64,000 nucleotides of DNA from Agelas oroides (taxonomy: Eukaryota > Porifera > Demospongiae > Agelasida > Agelasidae). Positions within the stretch are counted from its first letter, which is position 1; every line of letters begins with the position of its first letter. The notes under the pieces are model-generated. The model made no database searches, was not told the DNA's origin, and saw nothing but the letters and a program-made list of their open reading frames with translations. Made by a program: the position numbers and the translations under genes. Location: positions 22,116,702 through 22,180,701 of the forward strand of contig OX422183.1 of assembly GCA_949130485.1 (NCBI GenBank), given 5' to 3'. Positions 23,493 through 34,662 of the stretch are shown here, one piece after another.

Positions 23493-25562
23493 ATGGCCAC
23501 CCAAGAAGCCGATGATGACTTTGAACGAGCTACCAAACTCTGTGAAACCACTGATACCTCACAAGTTGACTCCATTCCACTTGGTATGTAGCCTCTACGT
23601 TGTACGTGAGTAGAAGACTCTCTGTATCTTAGCAATGTTTAATAGATGAACATGGAGCATCATTGGGGTGGACACGTATCGAAGAGTAGAGTCACATAAA
23701 TTTTAAATTGCTAGATTCTCATCCCCATGCATGCACTTTATTTTCGGGGGCTGATCTGCTAGGTTTATTGCGGCCAAGGTCAAGTCAGCCCAAGTCTTAG
23801 CGTGTTGGCAATCTTGCATGATTATAGGATTGCCGATTGCAGACTGTGCTGGTAGATTTAGTGTATGTGTCATAAACTACATAACATTTGTGTAGATACA
23901 CATGGTGCATGGAATTTATGCTCAAACTGACCATGGCCATATTCTACTGCTGTATCATGGGTAATGAAGTCAAGCAGTTCTACAGGTTCATTATAAGCAT
24001 GTGCATGTATATGTTAAGTTAACAAGGGTTCGTCTTTTAGGATTCATCATATCAACTTTTGTTCTGCCTTACTTTTCATTTCAGCTTTAGATGCTCTCTT
24101 TGACGTACAAAAAGAGCTGAACCAAGTCTTGGCAAAATGGCGAAGGATTGGAATTGCTCTGCGACTAGACCCTAATATTTTAGACGGCATACAAACCAAG
24201 AACAGTAGTGACCCTCAAGCATGCCTGAGTTCCGTGGTGACAGAGTGGCTAAAGCGGAATTACAACGTGAAGAGGTTTGGTCAGCCAACCTGGCAGTGGT
24301 TGGTTGATGTAGTGAGTGACCCTGCAGGTGGAGCACACATGGCACTGGCAAGAGACATAGCCAAGAGACACATGGCTACATCAGGTGGGTGTGTAGTCTG
24401 TCGTTGTGAACACAACCTTTATCATAGCAGTATCTCCACTAAACATACAGTGGGACCACTTTATAGCAGAGACCATTAGGAACCAAAATTGTCCCTTATA
24501 GTGAGGTGTCACTAACTCAGGCTTCCGATGCATTTCCGGTATGGTACTGCATAATGGAGCACATTTTCAGAGCTTTCTTTGTCTGTATGCAGTGAGGAAG
24601 GCCAAGTAGAGGCTTGTTACTTATCTAATGTCAAGTTAGCAGCATTGGTGGACAATCTTGTAAAATATCACTGAGTGTCCGCTAAATCAGGCTGGGTCAT
24701 TAAGTATAGATGGTGTGTAATTGGGACTGCAAGAAGTGTCTATTATACGGAGTTGTGACTTGCAAGGCATCCGCTATTCAGGGGTTGCATAAGCATTGAA
24801 GTGAATGGAAGGACAGTTGAGATTTTCAGGAGTTTTTTATAGTAGATATCCACTATTGAGAGGAGTCTACTAAGTGGGGTTCACTGTAGGTACAGTTCCT
24901 ATATATAAATACTTCTGTAGTTTCTATGAACATCATGTTTGTGCGTATTACAATCCAGTTAGCTACACATGGTGTGACCCAACGACTGCTGTCTTTCATC
25001 AGCTGTATTGTATCAATCTGTACACTACGCACCAAAGGTAGTACATATAACCTGTGTCTCCCACTTCCAACCCGCCACACCTGCAAGAGAGCTAAAATGA
25101 TCAGTGGAAGGCTAGTAGAAATTACTCAAGTATCAGCTTCCATAAATGATCAACAACAGTTACTGTATTAATAAAATGCTCGGGGGAGTTTTGATCTGAA
25201 TAACTATGTTTCTCTCTTCTTATTTTACAGATGCCCATCCTCCTTCTGTTTCTTCTCATTTTCCTGTTCCTCCTCCTCGTCATCTTTGTATTCCTCCTCA
25301 CAACTGCTTTAGTGTCTCCGCTCTCTCTGTGCTGTTTTTGTTGCTTTCATTGTTAGTTTGGTATGTTTTCCTATCTCCTCCTCGTCATCCTCCTCCTCAT
25401 CATCATCCTCCTCCTTCCTGTGATTTTCCTCCTCGTCGTCATCCTCCTCCTCCTCGTCATCCTCCTCCTCCTCATGGTTGTCATCCTCCTCCTCATGGTT
25501 GTCATCCTCCTCCCTATGATCTTCCTCCTCCTCGTCATCCTCCGCCTCATCCTCCTCCCTGA
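23493..25562 (+). CDS. Death domain-transmembrane protein, truncated paralogue (copy C)
   Basis: Model: exons 23493-23583, 24085-24384 and 25231-25562, all junctions phase 1, about 240 aa. Exon 1 gives 30 acidic residues. Exon 2 is a complete death domain (protein interaction in apoptosis and innate immune signalling), with the conserved W-x2-IGIALRLD, TEWLKRNYN and W..LVD elements. Exon 3 begins Pro/Ser-rich, then one hydrophobic helix (SVLFLLLSLLVWYVFL), then a Pro/His tract made by TCC/CAT repeats and a stop. In copy A the frame continues into two MATH domains; here the corresponding downstream sequence is frameshifted debris. It may still make a membrane-anchored death-domain protein or be a dying gene; no defect is seen in exons 1 and 2. 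Confidence 0.6.
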
Positions 25563-25950
25563 CATCCTCCTCCCCATCATTCTCCTTGTCATCCTCCTCT
25601 TCGTCACCGATCCTCCTCGTCATCGATCCTCCTCCTCGTCATCCTCCTCCTCGTCATCCTCCTCCTCGTCATCGATCCTCCTCCTCGTCATTGATCCTCC
25701 TCCTCCACTTCATCCTCCTTCCCCTTTTTGTCTTCCTCCTCATCATCCCTTGTCATAGCATTTTCTCTCTCTTAATATTCATTTGGTATTTTGTATCTTC
25801 CATTCTCTTCCTCCTCCCTCTTCCTCCTTCCCCACCTTCTCTTCTTCTTCCTCCTCCTCCTCCTCCTCCTCCTCCTCCTCCTCCTCCTCCTCCTCCTCCT
25901 CCTCCTCCTCCTCCTCCTCCTCCTCCTCCTCCTCCTCCTGCTCCTCCTGA
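25380..25950 (+). repeat. TCC-rich microsatellite in the copy C linker exon
   Basis: Imperfect TCC/TCCTCA/TCGTCA repeats, becoming a pure TCC run at about 25847-25938. In copy A the matching region is coding and gives Pro/His linkers, so slippage here is the likely cause of frame loss. Confidence 0.85.
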
Positions 25951-26640
25951 CAACCAGTCACTGTATGGGCTCATCATAGTGATGAAGTTCTCATCATACA
26001 TTGAACTAAACAGTGAATACTCGAGTCCTCAATTATGAACACAATCAAGAGGCTACAAACTGTATACCTCAAACTGTATTTCTCTGTGTTGGCCAATGGC
26101 AGAAATAATGCCAGCGGTACTCACGTGTCAGTCCATGAGCAGAATATGATGACAACTCCAGTTGTCATCCATAGGCAATGTATACATTTAGTATGGCTGT
26201 CTGTGCCTGAGAGGTAAGGTAATAACAGTCTGCTACACTCTTTATGTGTCCAAGATCCCATTCTGGCAAGACCCTATCAATCTTTCCCAATCAATTGTAC
26301 CAATGCACACTGACAGAATCACATAAAGTTTAGTAATAAGTATACTACAGCTCTTTATTTAACCACAAAGCTACAAATTGTGCCTCAAATGGGCAAAAAT
26401 AGTTGTTGAAAAGGTAAAATGGAGAGAGAACAAGTGACTTTCAATTTCATGTAATCAACACAGTTACAGAATCAATGAAAACAAGGTCAGAGGAGCCAAA
26501 TTTTAGCAACCATGCAGCAGTTCAACTCCCATTTTCCCCTGTAGTACAACCCTGCCACTAGCACAGAAAACCTCCAGGTTGATTGCTTGTGACTAAGAGT
26601 GAAGACAGTAGTATTCTAAATTCTAAACCACTCCTTATGT
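25563..26640 (+). pseudogene. Decayed MATH1-MATH2 region of copy C
   Basis: Nucleotide similarity to the MATH-coding part of copies A and B is clear (for example AACAGTGAATACTCGAG, GGCCAATGGCAGAAATAATG, GGCAAGACCCTATCAAT, GAATAC-like ACCTCCAGGTTGATTGCTTG), but several stops, deletions and frame changes interrupt it, including a large deletion in the second MATH unit. Ends match the stop region of copy A (GTAGTATTCTAAA). Confidence 0.75.
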
Positions 26641-26851
26641 CTACTGTGAGGAATACGTTGCAGATTGCACATATGCATCTTGAAACTATATAAAAAATAT
26701 TGTTAAAGCTGGAAACCAAACTAAACTGAACCAAATGGTTTCGATATTTAGTAACTAATTGCAACAAAGCGGTAACTTACTGAGGCAACACTTTAATGTC
26801 ACAAGTTGTTTTATTAGCTGTGTCTGACAGTGTGTTGATTTCTATATAGGT

Positions 26852-27165
26852 CTCCACCCTGTCTCCTGATTTGTCTCATGTCTCCTATCCTGTCTCCTGA
26901 TTTGTCTCATGTCTCCTATCCTGTCTCCTGATTTGTCTCATGTCTCCTATCCTGTCTCCTGATTTGTCTCATGTCTCCTATCCTGTCTCCTGATTTGTCT
27001 CATGTCTCCTATCCTGTCTCCTGATTTGTCTCATGTCTCCTATCCTGTCTCCTGATTTGTCTCATGTCTCCTATCCTGTCTCCTGATTTGTCTCATGTCT
27101 CCTATCCTGTCTCCTGATTTGTCTCATGTCTCCTATCCTGTCTCCTGTTTTGTCTCATGTCTTGT
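26852..27165. repeat. 31-bp minisatellite, about ten units
   Basis: Near-identical head-to-tail units containing CTGTCTCCTGATTTGTCTCA, with a decayed tail to 27210. There are no unique spacers, so it is a minisatellite and not a CRISPR array. Confidence 0.9.
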
Positions 27166-27454
27166 CTCCTATCCTGTCTTCTGTTTTGTCTCAAGTCTTG
27201 TCTCATGTCTTGCCACCCACAGTAGCTTTCTGTCTCTTCCATTATACAGATACTGGTAGTCCTCCCTGAACTTTTGTAGCTACTGAAAGCAACAAAAAGC
27301 AGTGTGAAAGCTTCCACTGCCAACATGTGAAACATCTCCAAAAAAATGCTTGACCTGAATAAATAGTGATCTGCACTTTACCTCCAGCTACATCATGCTT
27401 GATGTGATGTGTGCAGTGCATGAGCTACAAAACGCTGTACAGTATATACATGTC

Positions 27455-27605
27455 AGGGACGTAGCAAGCTATTTGAAGGTGGTGTGGCCAAAGTCTACAC
27501 AATGCATGGAGTATCTAGGGGGGTGTGGGGGCATGCTCCCCCAGGAAATTTTTGTTAAATTAGACTAGGAGATCGCTTCTGAGGCCATTTTAGGCCCCAA
27601 ATCTC
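27455..27605 (+). repeat. GGCATGCTCCCCC dispersed repeat
   Basis: Same block order as at 19735: GACGTAGCAAGC, GGGGGCATGCTCCCCCAGG, then GAGATCGCTTCTGAGGCC. Confidence 0.8.
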
Positions 27606-28108
27606 ATGTGTTCATTCCCGGCTTAGCAAACATAATTTCAATCATGAGTTGCTACACGTACTCTGCTTTTGTGATCGCAGATTGTGCGTAACATAGTGCA
27701 CGTAGTAGCTAGCTACATATGGAAGGCTTGAGTACTGAATGAGTAGTCTTGCTCCCAGGCTCCCGCCCAGCTTTCCGTCGCTGGCAGTATACGTACTGCG
27801 AACGATGGAAAGCGAATCTCGTTATGTACAGACTTGCTCATGAGAAAAAAATTACGGGTTTACCCCAAATTTAGATTTTAACCCTCTCCCTACCAGATTT
27901 AACTTCACCGAATTTCTGCCTACAAGCATGCATTCAGAGAGCATGCAGCACATCAAGGGAGAAGAGAACAAGTAAGCATGGTATCAGTATAGTATTAAAC
28001 TACCTGGTCAGTATTGAATATCAGAAAAGGGATGCATTTCTGGCAGCTTTGTAGCTAGGGGGAAACAGACTGACATTTCAGAGCAGCCTCCAGCAGCACA
28101 GAAAAAAC

Positions 28109-28402
28109 AAGGGGTAGTCACTTATATGTCGCCTGTAGAAGCGTTTGCGACCGTGATCAAGTTTTTTGATCGGCAAAAAGTGTCCTTGATCGCTTGATCG
28201 TCCCCTTCTGAGGCTCTTGATCGCTTGATTTTCAAGGGTCAAAGGTCAAATTGCAGCCGCGCGTTCTTGATTGTTGATTTTTAGCAGTTCGGAGGTCACC
28301 TTGATCCCTTGATCGGCCCCTCAAAAGGGCCTTGATCGCTTGATTCAGTTTTGATCCCGGTCGCAAACGCTTCTACACGGGACATATAAGTGACTACCCC
28401 TT
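28109..28402. mobile_element. 294-bp MITE with long inverted repeats and internal TTGATCGC repeats
   Basis: Ends AAGGGGTAGTCACTTATATG and CATATAAGTGACTACCCCTT are perfect reverse complements. The next block AGAAGCGTTTGCGACCG / CGGTCGCAAACGCTTCT also pairs. The interior has at least seven TTGATC motifs (mostly TTGATCGCTTGAT). No coding capacity. Confidence 0.8.
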
Positions 28403-29130
28403 GAAAAAGCTTGACTCATATTTTCCATGAGCCTTGACTGGTCAACACTCTTGTGTTTGGTGCACAATTAGTAAACCTGCTGTGCAATGCTGTGGTGTGT
28501 GTTTTTCCGAGACTGTTGTTTATGAATACGATAGAGTGGACAAAATAAGAGTTGACTCTACATGGCAGCGTGTTGCATATGCAGACATTTTGTATGTGGG
28601 ATCAGGGCTCTCAGGTTGATCTACTTGTTCACACTAAGTCAAAGCTGTGCATGCATGCTATATAGCTGCCATGTTCGATGATAGAACAAAGAATCCAAAG
28701 GAGCAAGTTGAACACTGCCTCATTAGTGCCAGGAAGATATATAGTTTGAGGGGATAGTTTATCTGTCAGTGTAGCCACACACTACAAGCTCTGGGCAGGT
28801 AAGGCAAAGTGGTTACTGAAAAATACAATCATGCATTTATCGAAAAAGTGAATATCAGTCAAATGCAAGCTTTATCCAGCTTGGAGATGATAGCACAGGA
28901 TTACGGATGGGATGCCTAACACTTAAAGTAAAATGTATATACCCAGCCTCTCTTTGATTATGCTGTCTTTTCCAGTGCTCAAAGAGAGGGATGCTAGGGG
29001 AAGGTTCATCTGTGCGCAGTGTGTCCTGAGTCCTCTGGTGCTCTGAAAGGGGTGCTAGGGGAGAACTTGTATATGTAGTCTCTGAGAAGGATGTCTGTAT
29101 TTACTGCTGTTTGCGTTGACCTTGCAAAAT
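28403..29130. other. No gene recognised
   Basis: A 61-codon open frame at 28434-28619 is Cys-rich but has no splice or domain support. Confidence 0.35.
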
Positions 29131-29240
29131 ACAAGCCAAAAAGCTGTGATATGAATATAATTATGTGGTTATTTTGCCTGTAAAGAAGTTTACCACATAA
29201 TTATATTCATATGCACAGCTTGTTTATATTTTGCAATGGT
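29131..29240. repeat. Palindromic hairpin element
   Basis: Arms ATGAATATAATTATGTGG and CCACATAATTATATTCAT flank a 25-bp loop; pairing extends outward with mismatches to TTGCAAAATA / TATTTTGCAA. Confidence 0.75.
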
Positions 29241-29439
29241 GGGGAAGTGTATCATAGTCTCCTACCCAGGCTCTCTTCACACCCTGAGCTTGCAGTGTGA
29301 GACTGGTTTCGTATACATGCGAGTGCGACAGTATAGAAATGAGAATTTTGCTTGATATGTAAACATAAGAACACAGCATTAACGGTGCAATCGAACTAGG
29401 TAAGGATTTTAAGTATATTAAGACATTGCAGAAGGTATG

Positions 29440-29502
29440 TAGCCTCGTTCCCAGGCTCTCTGCAAGCGACGGAAAGCTGGGCGGGGCCTGGGAACGAGGC
29501 TA
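29440..29502. mobile_element. 63-bp MITE, TAGCCTCG family, 9-bp target duplication
   Basis: Starts TAGCCTCGTTCCCAGGC and ends GCCTGGGAACGAGGCTA. It is flanked on both sides by GAAGGTATG, a perfect 9-bp direct repeat. The interior GCGACGGAAAGCTGGGCGGG is shared with 35176-35277. Confidence 0.9.
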
Positions 29503-29511
29503 GAAGGTATG

Positions 29512-29998
29512 CATAATTTTAATACGTGCATGCATAGTGAGGGTTCAATTTGAAGCTCTAAAGCATGCACAATTTCATAATTTCTGGATTACAGAACTGT
29601 ACGATAGGTGGGCTAATGTTTGATAGTATATACTTGAAATTCAACTCCAAACAGTCTTCTACCAGGGATTTAGCAAAAGAAATACATGTACTACATCTGT
29701 TCAAGCATCTATCCTCGGAAAAAGGGTTCTACTAGCAGACAAGTCTGATAATCATATATTATATCACATCGCTAGCCAAATTTGGCAACTGCTGCAGCAT
29801 GGTATGGGTTCATAGGCAAGGCCAGTGGAAGGGCAAGTATTTTAGTCTTTACTGTTCGGAGGAGGTGGCAAGGAAGTTACGCGTTGTTTTACAATGTATT
29901 TTCGGGCGTGATTTTCTATCCCCGCGTACTACAGTAGCTTCGGGTGTCGAAAACTATCCCAGCGCCAGCATGTCTTGTTGCTCTGATGATCTGGCACA
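29512..29998. other. No gene recognised
   Basis: Short frames only; the open frame beginning near 29799 runs into the MITE at 30008. Confidence 0.4.
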
Positions 29999-30007
29999 GT
30001 TGCTACC

Positions 30008-30393
30008 TAGCCTCGTTCCCATCCTCCGCACTAGTCTCGCGTGGCCACACCCCTTTCCGCAAGAGGGGGAAGGGGTCTGGTAACTTCTGTTACAGCAGTT
30101 TGTTGCCCCGCACTGTGGAGTGCGTTCCAATCACAGCGCAGTATTCGGTCACATGATTGCTGTTATCACAACTTCAATAGGAAATTACAAGGTGTAAATC
30201 AACTGTGAAACCACAAGCAGCTGCTTCGTCAGTCTTCGCGAGATAATTATGCGGCCTTAGCGCTTACGCAATGCGAGTAAATGAAATTCCTGTGCTATGA
30301 GCGGCTGCGACGAAGGTTACCAGACCCCTTTCCCTCTCTTGCGGAAAGGGGTGTGGCCACGCGAGACTACCTCCGCACCTGGGAACGAGGCTA
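30008..30393. mobile_element. TAGCCTCG-family MITE split by a nested insertion
   Basis: The outer ends are TAGCCTCGTTCCCATCC and CTGGGAACGAGGCTA, flanked by GTTGCTACC on both sides (9 bp; 10 if the shared preceding A is counted). Removing the inner element and one target copy leaves an outer element under 45 bp. Confidence 0.85.
30032..30369. mobile_element. 338-bp TAGTCTCG-family element nested in another MITE
   Basis: Ends TAGTCTCGCGTGGCCACACC and GGTGTGGCCACGCGAGACTA are reverse complements, with arms of about 50 bp. It is flanked by CCTCCGCAC on both sides, a perfect 9-bp duplication of sequence belonging to the outer element. Confidence 0.9.
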
Positions 30394-30403
30394 AGTTGCT
30401 ACC

Positions 30404-30734
30404 CTGCTCAGACCTTTGAAGTCTGAGTTCCGAAAATATATCAGTCTGAGAATAAATTTTTGCCTCTAGCATAGGAACATTACCACATTGAACAGACGTA
30501 AAATAGCTTCATTTTTAAGCCTGATTTCATCACACAGCGTTGACGATTTCATCACACAGCGTTGACAATTTCAACAATGTTTGACCCTTGGTAGTGATTC
30601 CAGAGGGTTTTCCAAACTTTTACATAAACTAGTGTAGTAATACTTATCGGATTCAGCATTCAATTTTGAGTACAACGGTTTTTGTTTCACGCGAATCGGT
30701 GCAGTAGAAGCCGAGATGTGCATCATTATTGCAA
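30404..30734. other. No gene recognised
   Basis: Contains a short direct repeat (GATTTCATCACACAGCGTTG twice at 30523-30565) and nothing else of note. Confidence 0.45.
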
Positions 30735-31890
30735 GGGTCGCGTAAGGTGCCGGGTGAAAGCCGCATCCGGTGGGTGGAGACATGGGCGTGATATGTCATA
30801 ATGACGTCATACGAAGGAGATCGCGCTTTGAAATGGTTTACATCATCTCATTAAATATTCATAAGACATTTTACGTGTATTAATAAATCAAAGTGCTCAT
30901 TTGCATGTTTGGTCTGCATAAAATTGCTCAGGCCTAAACCTGACCTGCCTGTTATATCTGTCAGCTAAGAATAAACCACCCGCCTGCATTGGGTGCAGAT
31001 AAAACACCTGATGAGAAACTAAAAATCAACGAATTGGGGCCTAATGTTTGCATCTCAACAACCATGTGACTGTGCATTCTTTAGAAGTATTACAGAGAAA
31101 TGGGTATGATTTACAGCTGTCACTGAAAGCACAAGGCTTGAGCATCAACTTCAGCGAAGTTGACAAGGAATTTGAGTCAATTGCCACCAGATATTCTTCA
31201 TTGGGGAGCCTAGATGGCTTGACATTAGACTATTTACTACCTTGACCAGGAATACATGCACGTTTTTTTATCATCTCTGAGAAGTTAGAAGTACTAAGTG
31301 AATTAGTCAATCCTATCAATATCACTAACCAAATCTTAATGTATGCTCGTCGCACAGAGGTTCCAAGCTTGTACTTTAGTCTTACCACCTCTTACTTGAT
31401 TGTCGTTCACAACTTTTTGGCAGATGTCCGGGCGTGCTGCTCACCCCCTTGCTCATGATAACTTAGCTGGGGGTGTTTTACCAGGGGAGCCCTGCCCTTC
31501 CAGAACTTCAGTAGCTATGTGTATATGTACCAGAGTAAGCCATTATTAATTTATGCAACCCAAATTGACTCCTGCTCAGTTTTATGTCAACTTATGAGTT
31601 CTGATGCATTGTTACACTTGTAAATCTCCACTGAATACCTTAGGAAGAGCTGTAGAACAGTTGGCTGTGTGCCTTGCCAAGCAAGCAAAAAGTCAGCAGT
31701 CGAGGTCAAAGTACAACAGTCATGCTAAGCCAGCTAGCGCGAAGCGTTAAAATGTCTTATGAATATTTAATGAGATGATGTAAACCATTTCAAAGCGCGA
31801 TCTCCTTCGTATGACGTCATCATGACATATCACGCCCATGTCTCCACCCACCGGATGCGGCTTTCACCCGGCACCTTACGCGACCCAAGG
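30735..31890. mobile_element. ~1.15-kb foldback element
   Basis: The arm from 30735 (GGGTCGCGTAAGGTGCCGGG ...) is the reverse complement of the arm ending near 31887 (... CGGCACCTTACGCGACCC) over about 150 bp, including a TGACGTCAT palindrome in each. The middle includes a 65-codon frame at 31048-31245 without recognised domain. Confidence 0.75.
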
Positions 31891-33360
31891 GGGGTATACA
31901 CCCGCTTTGGCATCATCTCATTAAATATTCATAAGACAACTTCGCGGCGCGGCTGGTATTTGCATGGCTGTTGTACTTTGACCTTGACTGCTGACTTTTG
32001 CTTGCTTGGCAAGGCACCCAGCCAACTGTTCTACAGCTCTTCCTAAGCAAGGTATTCAGTAGAGATTTACACTTGAAGTGTGCCAATGCATCAGAACTCA
32101 AAAGTTGATGTAAAACTCAGCAGTAGTCCATGTGGGTTGCATAAATTATAGCCTACTCTGGTACATGTACACATAGCTACTGAAGTTCTTTAGACTCTCC
32201 ATCCATAAGACTATTTGCTGCTGTCTTGATCAGGAATACATGCACGTTTTTCTGACAAGTTGGAAGTACTAAGTAATCCTATTTATGATGGCAAAATTTC
32301 ACATGGAAATACCATTTCTGCATAAAAATGATTTACTCAATGGTATAGTACAGGTTTCTGAATGGAACTTTGATTCAACTTCCCTGCATGGAAATGCTAT
32401 TAATAATGGCCATGAGTAGCAAGAGTGCATCTGTAAATCTGAGGGTGGCCTGAGAACAAGGCTAGCGGACTTAAAGTTATATGTAGGCACTGGAACTGGT
32501 ATGGCTGGTCAGACCATGGCCAGATTTTTTTTCCAGCCGACTTGTCCAACTTGGTGCGATTTATGCTCATCTTATGCATGCGTGTTCTTATTCCCGGACT
32601 AAAGTCAGGTAGATTAGCTGTATAGTTGTGATCATGTAAAACAGTACCTTCAGGTTTGAAGTACCTATCTTGCAGTGTAGCTACCTGTTTTAAGTTCAAC
32701 AAGAGCATTTCCTGACTGTAGGTCTAAAAGTCAGTTACCCCACGCATTTTACCCAACAGCCTCATACTCCTCAACTTTCTTCTAGTGGCCCTGTATTGGT
32801 ACATTTTCTATGCATACAAGTAACTATCCTGGATGGGGAGACATTTACCATAGTATACAAGTGTTCAACCCTTCGGTGTATCATCATGTACACTTTGACA
32901 GTGTAGTTTGTTTAGAATGTACATTCATCAGTCTGGACACTACATGTACAGGCAGTGGCTGAGTGTTTTCATCAGCACATCACTAACAACATAAAAATAT
33001 GGTTCCTGTTAGGTACAGGCCGAATGCCGCATCTGGTGGGTGGAGCTATGGGTGTGACCATGTCTCACTGCCGTGAAAAGGGGATACACCCGCTTTTTGA
33101 CATCATCTCATTAAATATCCATAAGACAACTTCGCGCTGGCATTTGCATGGGTGTTGTACTTTGACATCGACTGCTGACTTTTGCTTGCTTGACAAGGCA
33201 CCCAGCCAACTGTTCTAAGGTATTCAGTAGAGATTTACAAGTGTGCCAATACATCAGAACTCATAAGTTGATGTAAAACTCAGCAGGAGTCCATGTGGGT
33301 TGCATAAATTATGGCCTACTCTGGTTACATGTACGTGAAGTTCTTTAGACTCTCCATCCT
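31495..33360. repeat. Three copies of a ~300-bp unit, one inverted
   Basis: A unit containing TTGCTTGCTTGGCAAGGCAC, CCAGCCAACTGTTCT, ATTCAGTAGAGATTTACA and CCATGTGGGTTGCATAAATT occurs in reverse at about 31500-31770 and forward at about 31905-32190 and 33090-33345. The first two copies face each other around the arm of the foldback element. Confidence 0.75.
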
Positions 33361-34031
33361 GGGGCGACAGGCCTGTGTATTCTAAAAGTTGGTTGAAGAT
33401 ATTGGTAATGTTTGCATCTCCACAACCAGGTTACTGAGATTTCACTCACTTGATAAATACCTGTCATCTACATTTCGGTCATTTTTACCGTAGTATAAGC
33501 ACCCAACCTTGTGAGACAAATGCTAATGGTTAGCTGGGCACCTTGCCAAGTTTGTTGAGGGCAAAATACACTGCAGCACCCGTATGTAAGTATGAAAAAG
33601 ACTGGATTCTAGCCACCAACTGTCAAGAAAATGTAGCGTCAGTTGAAATTTCATATGCAAGTGCATGACTTTGTTGTCAAATGTTGCGATGGGGATGTAG
33701 CGATATGAACATCAAGGCATACAAAACAATACACGTGCATGTAACCCTTGATGTGGGTATCTATGAAATAGTGGGAGTGTTGAATATTATGAATTTAGCT
33801 ACTTTGTAAACTTGTGTGCTACCATAGCTATAGCTTACCGTATATCTGCAGTCCTGACAAGAGTAAACCTACAAAAATATTATAAACAGCATAGTTTGAC
33901 AGGTGACAACATTGGCATGACTACATGCGGCAAAATAGAAGACAATCCTGTAGTGCAGCGTATTGACCTTGTATATTTGGCCTCGCTGCAGAGATAATGA
34001 ACAGCACTGAAGTGCAGAACCCTCGGCGCAA

Positions 34032-34340
34032 TTAAGATGTGTTTGGTTCAGTTCTTGCCTGTGCAAAGTCTTGCTCATGTGTTTCAGAAGCTCTCTTACT
34101 CGCTTTGCGGACTTCGTCTCTCTCTTTCGTCACTAATAACTCTTCCTCAGACAGTAAGGCTTTTCTACACGTTCTCAGGTTCCCAAAAGCAGCCAGTACA
34201 CCATGTCCGTGCTTTCCTTTCCTTCGATGCAAAGGCATGGCCACAGTCACAATCTGACCTCTTCACGTGCACTACGGTATTACACTGTGGGCATACCTTT
34301 CTGAACCTCTCGTAAAAGCCAGTCACAAACGTCTAAGTTA
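34032..34340 (-). pseudogene. Broken zinc-ribbon gene fragment
   Basis: On the minus strand one frame reads ERFRKVCPQCNTVVHVKRS followed by DCDCGHAFASK, a CPxC..VHV..CxCGHxF zinc-ribbon-type module. A second, shifted frame continues with a Lys/Glu-rich helix and SKRASETHEQ, then a stop at 34032. In invertebrate genomes such modules occur in multi-copy, often transposon-linked proteins with KRASETxEQ repeats (recalled from family knowledge). No start codon is seen for the zinc-ribbon frame, and a frame change separates the parts, so it is called a fragment. Confidence 0.5.
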
Positions 34341-34421
34341 GACGGAAAAACTATACCGTGTGCACATTACCGTTACGTACGTGTTACGGAGAGGTATACG
34401 GAAACATTGCACGTGAAGAAA

Positions 34422-34439
34422 ATGGCTGACTTAGTCGCG
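34422..34439 (+). CDS. Possible short first exon (MADLVA)
   Basis: ATG at 34422 in a good context (GAAGAAAATGG) gives six codons ending at GTAAGT. It is divergent from the zinc-ribbon fragment. No downstream exon was found, so this is weak. Confidence 0.2.
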
Positions 34440-34662
34440 GTAAGTTTATAACGCTTCTAACTTTTGAACTAAGCAGTTATAGAGAAAACGGCCTTTTCAT
34501 TTTACTGCATTTTCCGCCCTGTAGCTGCTGATATATCTCGTTGGACGCCTAAAAGCGCGAAAAGGCAGAATAGAGAAAACACACACACACACACACACAC
34601 ACAGACACACAGGACAACTTCTGTAACCCTCTCGCGCATGCGCGCCGACTGTTAATAATTCA

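Larger units (their letters stand above)
26641..28108. other. Repeat-filled gap
   Basis: Holds the 31-bp minisatellite (26852-27165), a segment at 27230-27345 duplicated at 54530-54640, a GGCATGCTCCCCC repeat (27455-27605) and a degraded CTTGCTCCCAGGCTCCCGCC palindrome at 27745-27830. No gene. Confidence 0.6.

Noticed and set aside
23305-23613. 102-codon frame overlapping the start of copy C
   Set aside because: It reads through the leader donor and first intron in a different frame from the conserved ATG at 23493.
25309-26001. Poly-Glu, poly-Gly, poly-Ser and poly-Leu frames
   Set aside because: Products of TCC/GGA microsatellite sequence; only the Pro/His frame continuing from the death-domain exon to 25562 has support.
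26852-27165. CRISPR-like regular array
   Set aside because: Units are contiguous and identical with no unique spacers, and the genome is animal.
27102-27341. 79-codon Arg/Gln/Asp-rich minus-strand frame
   Set aside because: Most of it is the reverse reading of the 31-bp minisatellite.
31048-31245. 65-codon frame with protein-like composition
   Set aside because: Lies within the foldback element at 30735-31890 and has no recognisable domain or splice support; kept only as a note.
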